DNA from: Microbacterium esteraromaticum | GTDB taxonomy: Bacteria; Actinomycetota; Actinomycetes; Actinomycetales; Microbacteriaceae | Direction of reading: 5' to 3' | NCBI RefSeq assembly: GCF_900163815.1 | Contig: NZ_FUKO01000019.1 | Location: forward strand, 496,001-560,000 | Length of the DNA: 64,000 nucleotides | Program-made: the position numbers and the translations under genes | Shown here: one piece after another, positions 15,783-25,060 of the stretch | How positions within the stretch are numbered: the stretch's first letter is position 1 | Layout: each line of letters begins with the position of its first letter | Notes under the pieces: model-generated | Told to the model about the DNA's origin: nothing | Seen by the model: only the letters and a program-made list of their open reading frames with translations | Database searches by the model: none

Positions 15783-17011
15783 CCACCCCGACTCGCCTGA
15801 TCACTGCGGTTGCAGCGACCGGTGCCGCGGCGATCATCCTCGCCGGCTGCGTCGCGAAGAATGATGTCGCTGACGCAGCAGCACTCACCGTCTCTTCCAC
15901 CGATGGCGAATGCGCTGTGTCGCAGACCACGGCGACCAGCGGCACGCTGACGTTCGACGTCAGCAATGATTCGACACAGGTGACCGAGTTCTATCTGCTC
16001 GCCGAAGACGGTCTGCGCATCGTTGGCGAAGTGGAGAACATCGCGCCGTCAGCATCCCGCACCCTCACCGTCGTCGCGCAGCCGGGTGAGTACTTCACGC
16101 TGTGCAAACCGGGCATGCTCGGCGCGGGAGTCGGCAAGGCGGGTTTCACCGTCACCGGTGACGTCGTCACGGTCGACGGTCCGGACAGCGAGCAGAAGCA
16201 GCAGGCAGTCGACCTCTATGCCGCCTTCGTCAAAGACCAGGTCGGTCAGCTCGTGCCGGCCATCGACGATCTCGTCGCCGCATACGAATCGGGCGACGAC
16301 GACACCGCCCGTGCGCTGTTCCCGAACACGCGCGCTTTCTACGAACGCATCGAACCCGTAGCGGAGTCGCTCGGCGCCCTGGATCCTCGCATCGACTATC
16401 GCGAAGTGGATGCTGTGGCGGAGGGCATGGACTGGACGGGCTTCCACCGCATCGAGAAGGACCTCTGGGTGCCGGCCGAGGATGCGCTGAACGCAGACGG
16501 CGAGACCCCCGCATGGCAGGACTGGGCGCCGTCGACGACCGCAGAGCGCGGCGAGTTCGGCGATCAGCTCATCGCCGACGTGCAGGAGCTCTACAGCTAC
16601 GTGCACTCCGACGACTTCACCGAGGCGCTGGATGCCCAGGGCATCGCCGGCATCTCCAACGGCGCCATCGCGCTGCTCGACGAAGTCGCCACCGGCAAGA
16701 TCAGCGGTGAAGAGGACTGGTGGTCGGGTACCGACCTGTGGGACTTCGCCGCGAACGTCGAGGGATCCGAGATGGCGTTCTCGCTGGTGCGGGACCTTGC
16801 CGTCGCGCAGGGCGATTCCGGGGCGGATCTGGTCGATCAGATCGAGACCGGCTACGCCGCGCTGAAGGAATCGCTGATGGCGCACGGCTCGCTCGATGAC
16901 GGCTTCATCGGTTACGGAGAGCTCTCGGGCGCGGACAAGCGCGAACTGACCGACTTGATCAACGCGTTGGCCGAACCGCTGTCTCAGCTGACCGGAACGG
17001 TGCTCTCCTGA
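15779..17011 (+). CDS. efeO: EfeO lipoprotein (cupredoxin-like plus M75 imelysin domains)
   Basis: A 410-residue secreted lipoprotein. A signal peptide ends in the lipobox LAGC (Cys24). The first domain (about 35-125) is the cupredoxin-like EfeO_N, with an FTLCKPGM segment. The rest is the imelysin/M75 domain, with the HXXE motif in GFHRIEKDLW and the late GYGELSGADK region. EfeO is thought to bind iron outside the membrane and pass it to EfeU. The gene overlaps efeU (ATGA) and efeB (TGATG), so the three form one operon. Confidence 0.93.
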   Translation: MTTPTRLITAVAATGAAAIILAGCVAKNDVADAAALTVSSTDGECAVSQTTATSGTLTFDVSNDSTQVTEFYLLAEDGLRIVGEVENIAPSASRTLTVVAQPGEYFTLCKPGMLGAGVGKAGFTVTGDVVTVDGPDSEQKQQAVDLYAAFVKDQVGQLVPAIDDLVAAYESGDDDTARALFPNTRAFYERIEPVAESLGALDPRIDYREVDAVAEGMDWTGFHRIEKDLWVPAEDALNADGETPAWQDWAPSTTAERGEFGDQLIADVQELYSYVHSDDFTEALDAQGIAGISNGAIALLDEVATGKISGEEDWWSGTDLWDFAANVEGSEMAFSLVRDLAVAQGDSGADLVDQIETGYAALKESLMAHGSLDDGFIGYGELSGADKRELTDLINALAEPLSQLTGTVLS

Positions 17012-18288
17012 TGGCAGAGGGTGACGCGCAAGCGGCGGGTGGCTCTGCGGGGCTGAGCAGAAGGGGGCTGATCGGGCTCGCGTTGAGCAGTGGCGTGGTC
17101 GGTCTCGCGGCCGGAGGCGCCGCAGGTGTCGCTGGCGGTGCGGCGGTCGCGCGGGCAGAGCAAGGCCGAGGACACGAGGAGCCGTACGCCTTCTTCGGCC
17201 CCCATCAGGCGGGTATCACGACCCCTGTGCAGGACCACCTTCACTTCGCGTCGTTCGACATGATGCCCCGCACCAGCCGCGAAGACCTCATCTCGCTGCT
17301 GCAGGACTGGTCGTATGCCGCGTCGCGCATGACTCAGGGGCTCGAAGTCAGTGCAACAGGAGCCGTGGGCGGCGACGCGCAGACCCCGCCCGATGACACG
17401 GGTGAGGCGATGGATCTCGCCGTCAACGGACTGACCATCACGTTCGGCTTCGGTCCGGGGCTCTTCGAGAACGAGGACGGCGACCGCTACGGTCTCGCAG
17501 GCCAGCGGCCCGCCGGCCTGCAGCGACTGCCCGCATTCCTCGGCGACGACCTCGACCCGGAGTCGTCACAGGGCGACCTGTGCATTCAGGCGTGCGCTGA
17601 TGACCCGCAGGTGGCTGTGCATGCGATCCGCAACCTCAGCCGAATCGCGTTCGGTCGTGCCCGGCTGCGCTGGTCTCAGCTGGGTTTCGGACGCACCTCG
17701 CGCACCACCTCCGCCCAGGCCACACCCCGCAATCTCTTCGGCTACAAGGACGGCACGGCGAACATCCTCTCGGATGACACCGAGGCTCTCGACGATCATG
17801 TCTGGGTGGGCGCATCCGATGAGCCCGACTGGCTGCGGGGCGGGTCGTATCTCGTCGCACGCAAGATCGCGATGCTCATCGAGACCTGGGATCGGGTTCG
17901 CCTGGTGGAGCAGAATGAGATCATCGGCCGCGACAAGGGCGCGGGCGCTCCGCTTTCCGGTGGGGATGAGTTCACGGAGCCGGACTTCCACTCCACCGCG
18001 TTCGACGAGAACAGCCATGTGCGCCTTGCGCATTCGTCGATGAACGATGGCATCCGCATTCTCCGCCGCGGCTACAACTACGTCGATGGCAACAGCGCGC
18101 TCGGCAGGCTCGATGCCGGGCTCTTCTTTCTCTCCTATCAGCGTGACCCGGCGCAGTTCGTCACCCTGCAGCGCCACCTGTCGACAGACCTGATGAATGA
18201 GTACATCCGTCACATCGGCTCTGGCATCTGGGCTGTTCCGCCAGGAGCAGAAGCCAGTTCCTACGTCGGAGCACCGCTCTTTCGCTGA
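17011..18288 (+). CDS. efeB: EfeB deferrochelatase/peroxidase (DyP type, Tat-exported)
   Basis: A 425-residue heme peroxidase. The twin-arginine signal SRRGLIGLAL (Arg17-Arg18) followed by a hydrophobic stretch indicates export by Tat. DyP landmarks are the GXXDG motif in GYKDG (Asp247) and the C-terminal region containing HVRLAH with the likely proximal heme histidine. EfeB oxidises ferrous iron or releases iron from heme for EfeUO. It is the last gene of the operon. Its 3' end overlaps the convergent acyltransferase gene by 28 bases. Confidence 0.93.
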   Translation: MAEGDAQAAGGSAGLSRRGLIGLALSSGVVGLAAGGAAGVAGGAAVARAEQGRGHEEPYAFFGPHQAGITTPVQDHLHFASFDMMPRTSREDLISLLQDWSYAASRMTQGLEVSATGAVGGDAQTPPDDTGEAMDLAVNGLTITFGFGPGLFENEDGDRYGLAGQRPAGLQRLPAFLGDDLDPESSQGDLCIQACADDPQVAVHAIRNLSRIAFGRARLRWSQLGFGRTSRTTSAQATPRNLFGYKDGTANILSDDTEALDDHVWVGASDEPDWLRGGSYLVARKIAMLIETWDRVRLVEQNEIIGRDKGAGAPLSGGDEFTEPDFHSTAFDENSHVRLAHSSMNDGIRILRRGYNYVDGNSALGRLDAGLFFLSYQRDPAQFVTLQRHLSTDLMNEYIRHIGSGIWAVPPGAEASSYVGAPLFR

Positions 18289-19439
18289 GGTCTCGCCTGT
18301 TCCGCGGTGCGCCGTGAGCCGGTCGGATCGCTGCGGTGGTCATCGGACTGTGCGAGTGCCGCGCTGTCGAACATCCATCGGGGTCTGGGCTCGATCAGAG
18401 GCCGGAAGACCCGGCGCACGGGACGTGAGGCGAGCGCGAATGCGATTGCCACCGACACGAGCGTGATGAGCGGCAGCCACAGCCAGGTCGGGTCCAGGCC
18501 GCGGAGGATGCCGGATTCGCGAAACGGGTACAGCACGAAGGAATGCAGCAGGTAGATGTACATCGTGTACTGCCCGAATTTCGTCCACCAGGTATTGCGG
18601 CGGGGGACGAGTACGAAGAAGGCGGCACTGAGCAGGATCGCCAGGGCGATGAGGGCCAATCGCACTGAACCGCTCCACCACTGCTGAGAGCCGGTGAGGT
18701 CGGCGTACGAGGCCTCGTAGAAGAACCAATGCCGCAGGTCGATGTCGTCCCACGTCGCCAGCCATCGCCAGCAGACGAACGCCCATCCCGCGAGAACTGC
18801 GACCGCCGCGACGCGCAGCCACCACGGCCGGTGGTCGATGAGCTGAAGCCGGCGCACGACGTCGCGTTCACGCAGCCACCACCCCAGCGTGAAGAAGAAC
18901 AGCAGGCCGAGGGTGCGCGACAGCGAGAATGTGCTGTCGACGTTCGACATGTATCCGACCCCGATCGAGATCGCCAGCGCCCACAGCAGTGGCCAGCGCA
19001 GCAGCGAGAGGTAGGGCAGCACGAGGCGGAAGATGCCGAGTGCCAGCAGGAACCACAGGGTCCATGACTGCTGCGTCAGATTCGGATTCGCCCGACCCTC
19101 GACCAGCCATTTGGTGAGGGTCCACAGCGCTTCGAAGATGACGTACGGCACGAGGATGTCGGTGATCACTCTCGCCATCTGGCGCTTGGTGGGGCTTGCG
19201 GATTTTGAGAAGTAGCCCGAGATGATCGCGAACGCCGGCATGTGGAAGGCATAGATCGCGAGGTAGAAGGCGTAGGAGACGTCGGAGTCGTAGGTCAGCC
19301 GCTGGATGCCGTGCCACATCACGACGAGAACGACGCACGCGAAGCGCGCGTTGTCCCAGAACGGCACCCGTCGGCGGGCACGTGGGGCAGGGGCGGTCGT
19401 CGACGCCGTGACGGGCGGCTGCTGCTCGGCGCTGCTCAT
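18261..19439 (-). CDS. Membrane acyltransferase (acyltransferase 3 / fucose 4-O-acetylase-like)
   Basis: A 392-residue integral membrane protein with about ten hydrophobic segments. It begins with the family pattern RVPFWDNARFACVVLVVMWHGIQRL (catalytic-type His in the first segment), then YAFHMPAFAIISGYFSK. Such enzymes transfer acetyl or succinyl groups onto sugars or envelope polymers; the acceptor here is unknown. Of two adjacent ATGs, the one at 19439 is 6 nt from TACGCT, which favours a leaderless start there over 19442. The C-terminal 40 residues are hydrophilic, and the 3' end overlaps efeB. Confidence 0.82.
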   Translation of the reverse strand: MSSAEQQPPVTASTTAPAPRARRRVPFWDNARFACVVLVVMWHGIQRLTYDSDVSYAFYLAIYAFHMPAFAIISGYFSKSASPTKRQMARVITDILVPYVIFEALWTLTKWLVEGRANPNLTQQSWTLWFLLALGIFRLVLPYLSLLRWPLLWALAISIGVGYMSNVDSTFSLSRTLGLLFFFTLGWWLRERDVVRRLQLIDHRPWWLRVAAVAVLAGWAFVCWRWLATWDDIDLRHWFFYEASYADLTGSQQWWSGSVRLALIALAILLSAAFFVLVPRRNTWWTKFGQYTMYIYLLHSFVLYPFRESGILRGLDPTWLWLPLITLVSVAIAFALASRPVRRVFRPLIEPRPRWMFDSAALAQSDDHRSDPTGSRRTAEQARPQRKSGAPT

Positions 19440-19445
19440 CATCTG

Positions 19446-19451
19446 AGCGTA
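19446..19451 (-). promoter_or_regulatory. -10 box of acyltransferase gene (leaderless)
   Basis: TACGCT on the minus strand, 6 nt before the ATG at 19439. It selects between two adjacent ATGs. Confidence 0.5.
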
Positions 19452-19466
19452 CCTGCGGGAATAAGG

Positions 19467-19496
19467 TTGCACCTGATGCGTTCTACCAATTACATT
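19467..19496 (+). promoter_or_regulatory. Promoter of the flavin monooxygenase operon
   Basis: TTGCAC (19467-19472), an 18-nt spacer and TACATT (19491-19496). An identical 16-base palindrome GGATGCTGCGGCATCC follows in the leader (19511-19526) and also occurs at 48384-48399. Confidence 0.5.
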
Positions 19497-19540
19497 CACT
19501 TGCATAGAACGGATGCTGCGGCATCCCGAGCGGAGACGAA

Positions 19541-20758
19541 ATGAACGATCACGACGCGATGCAGTTCGGCATCATGTCGGTCAGCGACATCACGCAGGAC
19601 CCGACCACCGGCGTCACGCCCAGCGAGCGCGAGCGCATCCAGGCCGCTGTCACCATGGCCACGCACGCCGAGGACGCGGGCCTGGATGTCTTCGCCATCG
19701 GCGAGCACCACAATCCGCCATTCTTCTCGTCCAGTCCCACGACGCTGCTCTCCTTCATCGCCGCGCAGACCGAGAGGCTGATCGTCTCGACCTCCACGAC
19801 GCTGATCACCACGAACGACCCGGTGCGCATCGCCGAGGACTACGCGATGCTGCAGCACCTGTCCGGCGGCCGCATGGACCTGATGATGGGCCGCGGCAAC
19901 ACCGGTCCGGTCTACCCGTGGTTCGGGCAGGACATCCGCCAGGGCCTCCCGCTCGCGATCGAGAACTATGCATTGCTGCACGAGCTGTGGACCAAGGACG
20001 TCGTCGACTGGGAGGGCAAGTTCCGTACATCCCTGCAGGGCTTCACGGCCACCCCGCGTCCGCTGGACGGCGTGGCGCCGTTCGTGTGGCACGGGTCGAT
20101 CCGCACCCCCGAGATCGCCGAGCAGGCCGCTTACTACGGCGACGGATTCTTCGCCAACAACATCTTCTGGCCCAAGGAGCACTATCAGCGCCTCATCGAG
20201 CTGTACCGTCAGCGCTGGTCGCACTACGGGCACGGCGCACCGGAGACGGCGATCGTGGGCTTGGGCGGACAGGCCTTCATCCGGACGAAGTCGCAGGACG
20301 CCGTGAACGAGTTCCGGCCGTACTTCGACAACGCCCCTGTCTACGGTCACGGCCCTTCGATGGAGGACTTCACCGAGATGACGCCGCTGACCGTCGGCTC
20401 CCCGCAGCAGGTCATCGACCGCTACGCCGCCATGCGCGACACCTTCGGCGACTACCAGCGCCAGCTTTTCCTGATGGATCACGCCGGGCTGCCGCTGAAG
20501 ACCGTTCTCGAGCAGATCGATCTGCTCGGCAGCGAGGTGGTCCCCGTGCTGCGCAAGGAGCTCGCGCAGAATCGTGTGCCGGACGCCCCCGACGCGCCCA
20601 CGCACGCGGCTCGCGTCCGCGCCGGATACGGCGATGGTCCGGCACGCGAGGCGCGCCCCGGTGCGAACCGCGGCGACAACCTCACCACGGGCTCGCCCTA
20701 CCAGGACGCGCCAGTGCCCGCCGGTGCGGCGTTCGGCCTGAGTGCGAAAGAGGTCTGA
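19541..20758 (+). CDS. LLM-class flavin-dependent monooxygenase (CE1758-like)
   Basis: A 405-residue luciferase-like (beta/alpha)8 monooxygenase using reduced FMN. Landmarks are AEDAGLDVFAIGEHHNPPF, the LISTSTTLITTNDP-like core (IVSTSTTLITTNDPVRIAEDY), LSGGRMDLMMGRGN, and EIAEQAAYYGDGFFAN. The pairing with the next gene matches the CE1758/CE1759-type monooxygenase/reductase pair of actinobacteria, whose substrate is unknown. Its final 50 residues are polar and Ala/Gly/Pro-rich. The ATG follows GGAG by 5 nt. Confidence 0.88.
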   Translation: MNDHDAMQFGIMSVSDITQDPTTGVTPSERERIQAAVTMATHAEDAGLDVFAIGEHHNPPFFSSSPTTLLSFIAAQTERLIVSTSTTLITTNDPVRIAEDYAMLQHLSGGRMDLMMGRGNTGPVYPWFGQDIRQGLPLAIENYALLHELWTKDVVDWEGKFRTSLQGFTATPRPLDGVAPFVWHGSIRTPEIAEQAAYYGDGFFANNIFWPKEHYQRLIELYRQRWSHYGHGAPETAIVGLGGQAFIRTKSQDAVNEFRPYFDNAPVYGHGPSMEDFTEMTPLTVGSPQQVIDRYAAMRDTFGDYQRQLFLMDHAGLPLKTVLEQIDLLGSEVVPVLRKELAQNRVPDAPDAPTHAARVRAGYGDGPAREARPGANRGDNLTTGSPYQDAPVPAGAAFGLSAKEV

Positions 20759-20759
20759 G

Positions 20760-21404
20760 ATGAACGACCGTCGTATCGCCGTGATCTCCTCCGGCCTGTC
20801 CAACCCGTCCTCGACGCGGATGCTCGCCGACCGTCTGCTCGCCGAGACCGTGAAGGCGCTGCGCGAGCGCGACGTCGAAGCTCAGGCCGACGTGATCGAA
20901 CTTCGTGACCTCGCACACGACATCACGAACAACCTGCTCACCGGTTTCGCTCCCGCGCCGCTCGAGGAAGCCATCAACCGCGTGGTCTCGGCCGACGCGA
21001 TCATCGTCGTCACGCCGATCTTCTCGACCAGCTACGCCGGATTGTTCAAGTCGTTCATCGATGTTCTCGACCCGGATTCGCTGACGGGTAAGCCCGTGCT
21101 GATCGGAGCGAATGCCGGGACAGCGCGGCACTCCCTCGCGATCGACTACGCGATCCGCCCGCTGTTCACGTATCTGCATGCAGAGCCGGTCTCTACGGGG
21201 GTGTTCGCAGCTTCCAGCGACTGGGGAAAGAATGCCGATGAGGTGGCGCCGTTGAGCTCACGCATTGAGCGGGGTGCACGCGAGTTGGCAGAAGCGATCG
21301 TTCGCCGTGAGCCCGCGCAGAGTCATGACCCGTTCGATCCGGCGAACTATCTGGGGGAGGGGCGCTCATTCGGGCACCTCCTGGGCGGTCTCGCAGGGGA
21401 GTGA
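20760..21404 (+). CDS. NAD(P)H-dependent FMN reductase (CE1759-like)
   Basis: A 214-residue flavodoxin-fold reductase. The N-terminus RIAVISSGLSNPSSTRMLADRL is the FMN phosphate-binding loop of the family, and VTPIFSTSYAGLFKSFIDVLD and GANAGTARHSLAIDYAIRPLF complete the fold. It starts one base after the monooxygenase stop and most likely supplies that enzyme with reduced FMN. It is cytosolic. Confidence 0.88.
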   Translation: MNDRRIAVISSGLSNPSSTRMLADRLLAETVKALRERDVEAQADVIELRDLAHDITNNLLTGFAPAPLEEAINRVVSADAIIVVTPIFSTSYAGLFKSFIDVLDPDSLTGKPVLIGANAGTARHSLAIDYAIRPLFTYLHAEPVSTGVFAASSDWGKNADEVAPLSSRIERGARELAEAIVRREPAQSHDPFDPANYLGEGRSFGHLLGGLAGE

Positions 21405-21435
21405 CGCGAGCCCTCCGGCGGGGGAGGATGGGGAG

Positions 21436-22182
21436 ATGGACATCGCCATTGCCGGAGGAACCGGGGTCATCGGCACCCATGTCGCCGAAGTCGTGCGCGC
21501 ACGCGGTCATGCGGTGCGCCTGCTGACGCGGAGCGAATGCATCGATGTGCGGACCGGTGTCGGTTTGGAAGGGGCCCTGCGCGGAGCGGATGCCGTCATC
21601 GATGTGCTCAATCCGCACGGACCCGATGCGAAGAAGCCTGAGGAGTTCTTCCGACGTACGACAGCGAATCTGCTGGAGGCGGAGGGGCTCGCCAGCGTTC
21701 GGCACCACGTGGCACTCTCGATCGTCGGGGTTGATCGGGCGCCGCACGGATACTACGCGGCCAAGCTCGCGCAGGAGCAGGTGATCACGGCGTCAGATGT
21801 GCCCTGGACGATTCAGCGTGCCACGCAGTTCCACGACTTCGCGGCGCAGATGTATGCGCGGGCCCGGATCGGGCCCCTGCGCATGGCGGTGCGGATGCGC
21901 ACCCAGCCGGTGGATGCCGTTGAGGTGGCGACCCGGTTGGTGGAACTCGCGGAGCACCCGGCGCACGGCAGGGCCATCGACCTCGCCGGACCCCGTGAGG
22001 AGGATCTCGCCGCGATGATGCGCGCGTGGGCGCGGCACCATCACAAAAACGGATGGATGCCGAAGATCGGCCTGCCAGGCGGCTTCGGCCGTGCGATGCG
22101 CAGTGGCGACCTGCTGCCCGGCGTGCATGCAGATCTCGGGCAGCGCACGTTCGAAGAGTGGCTGGTCGCGCAGCCCGATTAA
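21436..22182 (+). CDS. NAD(P)-binding protein, NmrA/extended SDR type
   Basis: A 248-residue protein with an N-terminal Rossmann motif (GGTGVIG, residues 7-13) and later ALSIVGVDRAPHGYYAAKLAQEQ, typical of atypical SDRs that act on or sense NAD(P). WTIQRATQFHDF and the C-terminal segment resemble NAD(P)H-binding proteins of the NmrA-like group. The reaction is unknown. It starts 31 bases after the FMN reductase with GGGGAG before the ATG and is likely in the same operon. A long palindrome follows. Confidence 0.82.
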   Translation: MDIAIAGGTGVIGTHVAEVVRARGHAVRLLTRSECIDVRTGVGLEGALRGADAVIDVLNPHGPDAKKPEEFFRRTTANLLEAEGLASVRHHVALSIVGVDRAPHGYYAAKLAQEQVITASDVPWTIQRATQFHDFAAQMYARARIGPLRMAVRMRTQPVDAVEVATRLVELAEHPAHGRAIDLAGPREEDLAAMMRAWARHHHKNGWMPKIGLPGGFGRAMRSGDLLPGVHADLGQRTFEEWLVAQPD

Positions 22183-22188
22183 ACCGCT

Positions 22189-22243
22189 CAGGTCGCAGTT
22201 CATGTCGCCTGAACTGCTGTCATGCGACACGAACTGCGACCTG
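22189..22243. repeat. REP-like long palindrome
   Basis: CAGGTCGCAGTTCATGTCGC (22189-22208) and the reverse complement of 22224-22243 (CAGGTCGCAGTTCGTGTCGC) agree at 19 of 20 positions, with a 15-nt loop. The loop contains a further inverted copy (TGAACTGC) of the GCAGTTC core. It sits between the SDR gene and the convergent DUF5302 gene, where it could terminate both. Its length and nested copies look like a repetitive extragenic palindrome. Confidence 0.75.
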
Positions 22244-22261
22244 AATGGCGGTGCGGGGGCT

Positions 22262-22435
22262 TCAGCCGCTCTTGCGACGGAACTCCCGCTTCATCTGCGG
22301 GGCGTTCGTGGCATGCACGGCGGAGTCGCCGTCCAGGTGCGACTCGCCATCGCGGCTCTTCGCATTCTTGCGATCGAGCGCTTCCTTGAACTTGCGCTTC
22401 ATCTCCTCGGGGGAGGCTGCTTTGTCTTCGCTCAT
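22262..22435 (-). CDS. DUF5302 domain protein
   Basis: A 57-residue hydrophilic protein whose sequence (PEEMKRKFKEALDRKNAKS..., then GDSAVHATNAPQMKREFRRKSG) matches the small actinobacterial DUF5302 family of unknown function. The highly charged sequence suggests a nucleic-acid- or ribosome-associated or disordered protein, which is inference. TAGGCT ends 7 nt before the ATG at 22435. An upstream in-frame ATG at 22528 would add sequence not seen in the family. Confidence 0.82.
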   Translation of the reverse strand: MSEDKAASPEEMKRKFKEALDRKNAKSRDGESHLDGDSAVHATNAPQMKREFRRKSG

Positions 22436-22442
22436 GTGGGTC

Positions 22443-22448
22443 AGCCTA
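22443..22448 (-). promoter_or_regulatory. -10 box of DUF5302 gene (leaderless)
   Basis: TAGGCT on the minus strand, 7 nt before the ATG at 22435. Confidence 0.6.
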
Positions 22449-22648
22449 GTGCGCTCCACAACTGGTACGGGAGCCTCCGCGGCATGATGCAGCGGCACTG
22501 ATAGGATTGACGCGGTTGCCTGTGGCATCCATCAATTGCATACGCACGTACACGGAGCGGTCGGCTGGGAAGCTGGTCCCCTGTGGTGGGTTCCTCGTCG
22601 CACACGGCGCCGGGTGATCTTCTACTGGTGGCCAGCGCAGGTGACATT

Positions 22649-22706
22649 CGCGGGAATGCCCGCGCGCCTATTTCTGCCCGCATCCGCTCCTTCGCGAGAA
22701 CTCGCG
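22649..22706 (+). other. Structured 5' leader of pnp
   Basis: The roughly 300 bases between the DUF5302 start and pnp hold no gene. Two perfect stem-loops lie close to pnp: CGCGGG/CCCGCG (22649-22664, AATG loop) and CGCGAG/CTCGCG (22693-22706, 2-nt loop). In E. coli the pnp leader is a stem-loop target for RNase III and autoregulation; a similar role here is inference. No clear promoter was found. Confidence 0.4.
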
Positions 22707-22749
22707 CGCCATACGGGCACGCGAGCCTAAACAAAGAAGGAGAGACCTC

Positions 22750-25023
22750 TTGGAAGGTCCTGAAATCACTGCCACCGAAGCCGTTCTCGACAACGGCCGT
22801 TTCGGCACCCGCACCGTCCGCTTCGAAACCGGTCGCCTCGCACAGCAGGCACAGGGAGCAGTTGCGGCTTACCTCGACGACGAGACGATGCTCCTGTCGG
22901 CCACCAGCGCCGGCAAGCACCCGCGCGAAGGATTCGACTTCTTCCCGCTGACGGTCGACGTCGAAGAGCGCTCGTACGCAGCCGGCAAGATCCCCGGCTC
23001 GTTCTTCCGTCGCGAGGGGCGCCCCTCCACCGAGGCGATCCTCGTGTGCCGTCTCATCGACCGGCCGCTGCGTCCGTCGTTCGTCGCAGGCCTGCGCAAC
23101 GAGGTCCAGATCGTCATCACCGTGCTGTCGATCGCTCCGGGCGAGTACTACGACGCACTGGCCATCAACGCGGCCTCCGCGTCGACGCAGATCTCCGGTC
23201 TGCCGTTCTCGGGTCCGATCGCGGGTGTGCGCATGGCATTCGTCCCCGGCCAGGGCGAGCACGCCGACCAGTGGGTCGCATTCCCCAACGCCGAGCAGGT
23301 CGAGCAGGCCGTCTTCGATCTCATCGTCGCCGGTCGTGTGGTCACCAAGTCCGATGGCACCGAAGACGTCGCGATCATGATGGTCGAGGCCGAGGCCACT
23401 GAAGGCAGCTGGAACCTGATCAAGGCCGGCGCCACCAAGCCGAACGAAGATGTGGTCGCACAGGGCCTCGAAGCATCGAAGCCCTTCATCGCCCAGCTGG
23501 TCAAGGCTCAGGCCGAGCTCGCATCGCACGCCTCGAAGGAGCCGGGTGTCTACCCGGTCTTCCTGCCGTACAGCGAAGAGGTCTACAGCTTCGTCGCCGA
23601 CCGTGCGCTCGCCGAGCTCACCGAAGTGTACAAGATCGCCGACAAGCAGGAGCGCCAGAACGCCGACGACGCGATCAAGGACCGCGTCAAGGCTGAGCTG
23701 ATCTCCGCCACCGAGGCCGGCACACTGGCCGCCGGTGCGCCGCTGGAGTTCTCTGCCGCGTACAAGTCCGTCACGAAGAAGATCGTCCGCGGTCGCATCC
23801 TCACCGAGGGCGAGCGCATCGACGGTCGCGGCCTGGCAGACATCCGCCCGCTGGATGCCGAGGTTCAGGTCATCCCGCGCGTGCACGGCTCGGCCATCTT
23901 CCAGCGCGGTGAGACTCAGATCCTGGGTGTCACCACGCTGAACATGCTCAAGCTGGAGCAGCAGATCGACTCGCTGTCGCCGACGACGAGCAAGCGCTAC
24001 ATGCACCACTACAACTTCCCGCCCTACTCGACCGGTGAGACCGGCCGTGTAGGTTCGCCGAAGCGTCGCGAGATCGGGCACGGCTTCCTCGCCGAGCGCG
24101 CACTCGTGCCGGTGCTGCCGACCCGCGAGGAGTTCCCCTACGCGATCCGTCAGGTGTCTGAGGCTCTCAGCTCAAACGGCTCGACGTCGATGGGCTCCGT
24201 CTGCGCCTCGACACTGTCGCTGCTGAACGCCGGTGTGCCGCTGCGCGCACCTGTGGCCGGGATCGCCATGGGTCTGGTTTCCGACGACGTCGACGGTGAG
24301 ACCCGCTATGCGGCGCTCACCGACATCCTGGGTGCAGAAGATGCGCTCGGTGACATGGACTTCAAGGTCGCCGGCACCAGCGAGTTCGTCACGGCGATCC
24401 AGCTGGACACCAAGCTCGATGGCATTCCGACGTCCGTGCTCGTGGGCGCACTCGCTCAGGCTCGCGACGCGCGCCTGACGATCCTGAACGTGCTCAATGC
24501 CGCCATCGACGCTCCGGACGAGATGGCACCGACCGCGCCGCGCGTGATCAGCGTGCACATCCCGGTCGACAAGATCGGCGAGCTGATCGGCCCGAAGGGC
24601 AAGACGATCAACTCGATCCAGGACGAGACCGGCGCGCAGATCTCCATCGAGGAGGACGGCACCGTCTACATCGGCGCCACCGATGGTCCGTCGGCCGAAG
24701 CCGCTCGTGCCCAGGTCAACGCGATCGCCAACCCGACCAACCCCGAGGTCGGCGAGCAGTTCCTCGGCACCGTCGTGAAGATCGCCCCATTCGGCGCTTT
24801 CGTCTCGCTGCTTCCTGGCAAGGATGGACTGCTGCATGTCACCGAGGTGCGCAAGCTCGCCGGTGGCAAGCGCGTCGAGAACGTCGATGACGTTCTCTCC
24901 GTCGGCCAGAAGATTCTCGTGAAGATCACGAAGATCGATGACCGCGGCAAGCTGTCGCTCGAGCCCGTGCTCGATGACTCGGCTGCCGAGGGCGAGCAGG
25001 CTGCAGAGACCGCTGAGGCGTGA
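22750..25023 (+). CDS. pnp: Polyribonucleotide nucleotidyltransferase (PNPase)
   Basis: A 757-residue 3'-5' phosphorolytic exoribonuclease. It contains two RNase PH-like domains separated by a helical linker, then a KH domain with GPKGK at residues 614-618 and an S1 domain beginning near residue 668 ([28 protein letters not shown]). The start is TTG at 22750, set by the strong ribosome site AGAAGGAGAG (22735-22744) and by the conserved actinobacterial beginning MEGPEI. The protein degrades mRNA and acts in RNA turnover. Two hairpins follow the stop. Confidence 0.97.
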   Translation: MEGPEITATEAVLDNGRFGTRTVRFETGRLAQQAQGAVAAYLDDETMLLSATSAGKHPREGFDFFPLTVDVEERSYAAGKIPGSFFRREGRPSTEAILVCRLIDRPLRPSFVAGLRNEVQIVITVLSIAPGEYYDALAINAASASTQISGLPFSGPIAGVRMAFVPGQGEHADQWVAFPNAEQVEQAVFDLIVAGRVVTKSDGTEDVAIMMVEAEATEGSWNLIKAGATKPNEDVVAQGLEASKPFIAQLVKAQAELASHASKEPGVYPVFLPYSEEVYSFVADRALAELTEVYKIADKQERQNADDAIKDRVKAELISATEAGTLAAGAPLEFSAAYKSVTKKIVRGRILTEGERIDGRGLADIRPLDAEVQVIPRVHGSAIFQRGETQILGVTTLNMLKLEQQIDSLSPTTSKRYMHHYNFPPYSTGETGRVGSPKRREIGHGFLAERALVPVLPTREEFPYAIRQVSEALSSNGSTSMGSVCASTLSLLNAGVPLRAPVAGIAMGLVSDDVDGETRYAALTDILGAEDALGDMDFKVAGTSEFVTAIQLDTKLDGIPTSVLVGALAQARDARLTILNVLNAAIDAPDEMAPTAPRVISVHIPVDKIGELIGPKGKTINSIQDETGAQISIEEDGTVYIGATDGPSAEAARAQVNAIANPTNPEVGEQFLGTVVKIAPFGAFVSLLPGKDGLLHVTEVRKLAGGKRVENVDDVLSVGQKILVKITKIDDRGKLSLEPVLDDSAAEGEQAAETAEA

Positions 25024-25030
25024 TCTGAGC

Positions 25031-25052
25031 GGATGCTGGTGATCCAGCATCC
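25031..25052 (+). terminator. Hairpin after pnp, GGATGC-type
   Basis: GGATGCTGG (25031-25039) and CCAGCATCC (25044-25052) form a perfect 9-bp stem with a TGAT loop. It lies between the stop and the larger hairpin, and may stabilise or terminate the transcript. Confidence 0.55.
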
Positions 25053-25060
25053 GTGAGCAC

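Noticed and set aside
22441-24081. A 546-codon minus-strand frame opposite pnp
   Set aside because: It is an antisense shadow of pnp; its text is Arg/Asp/Gly-rich without recognisable domains.
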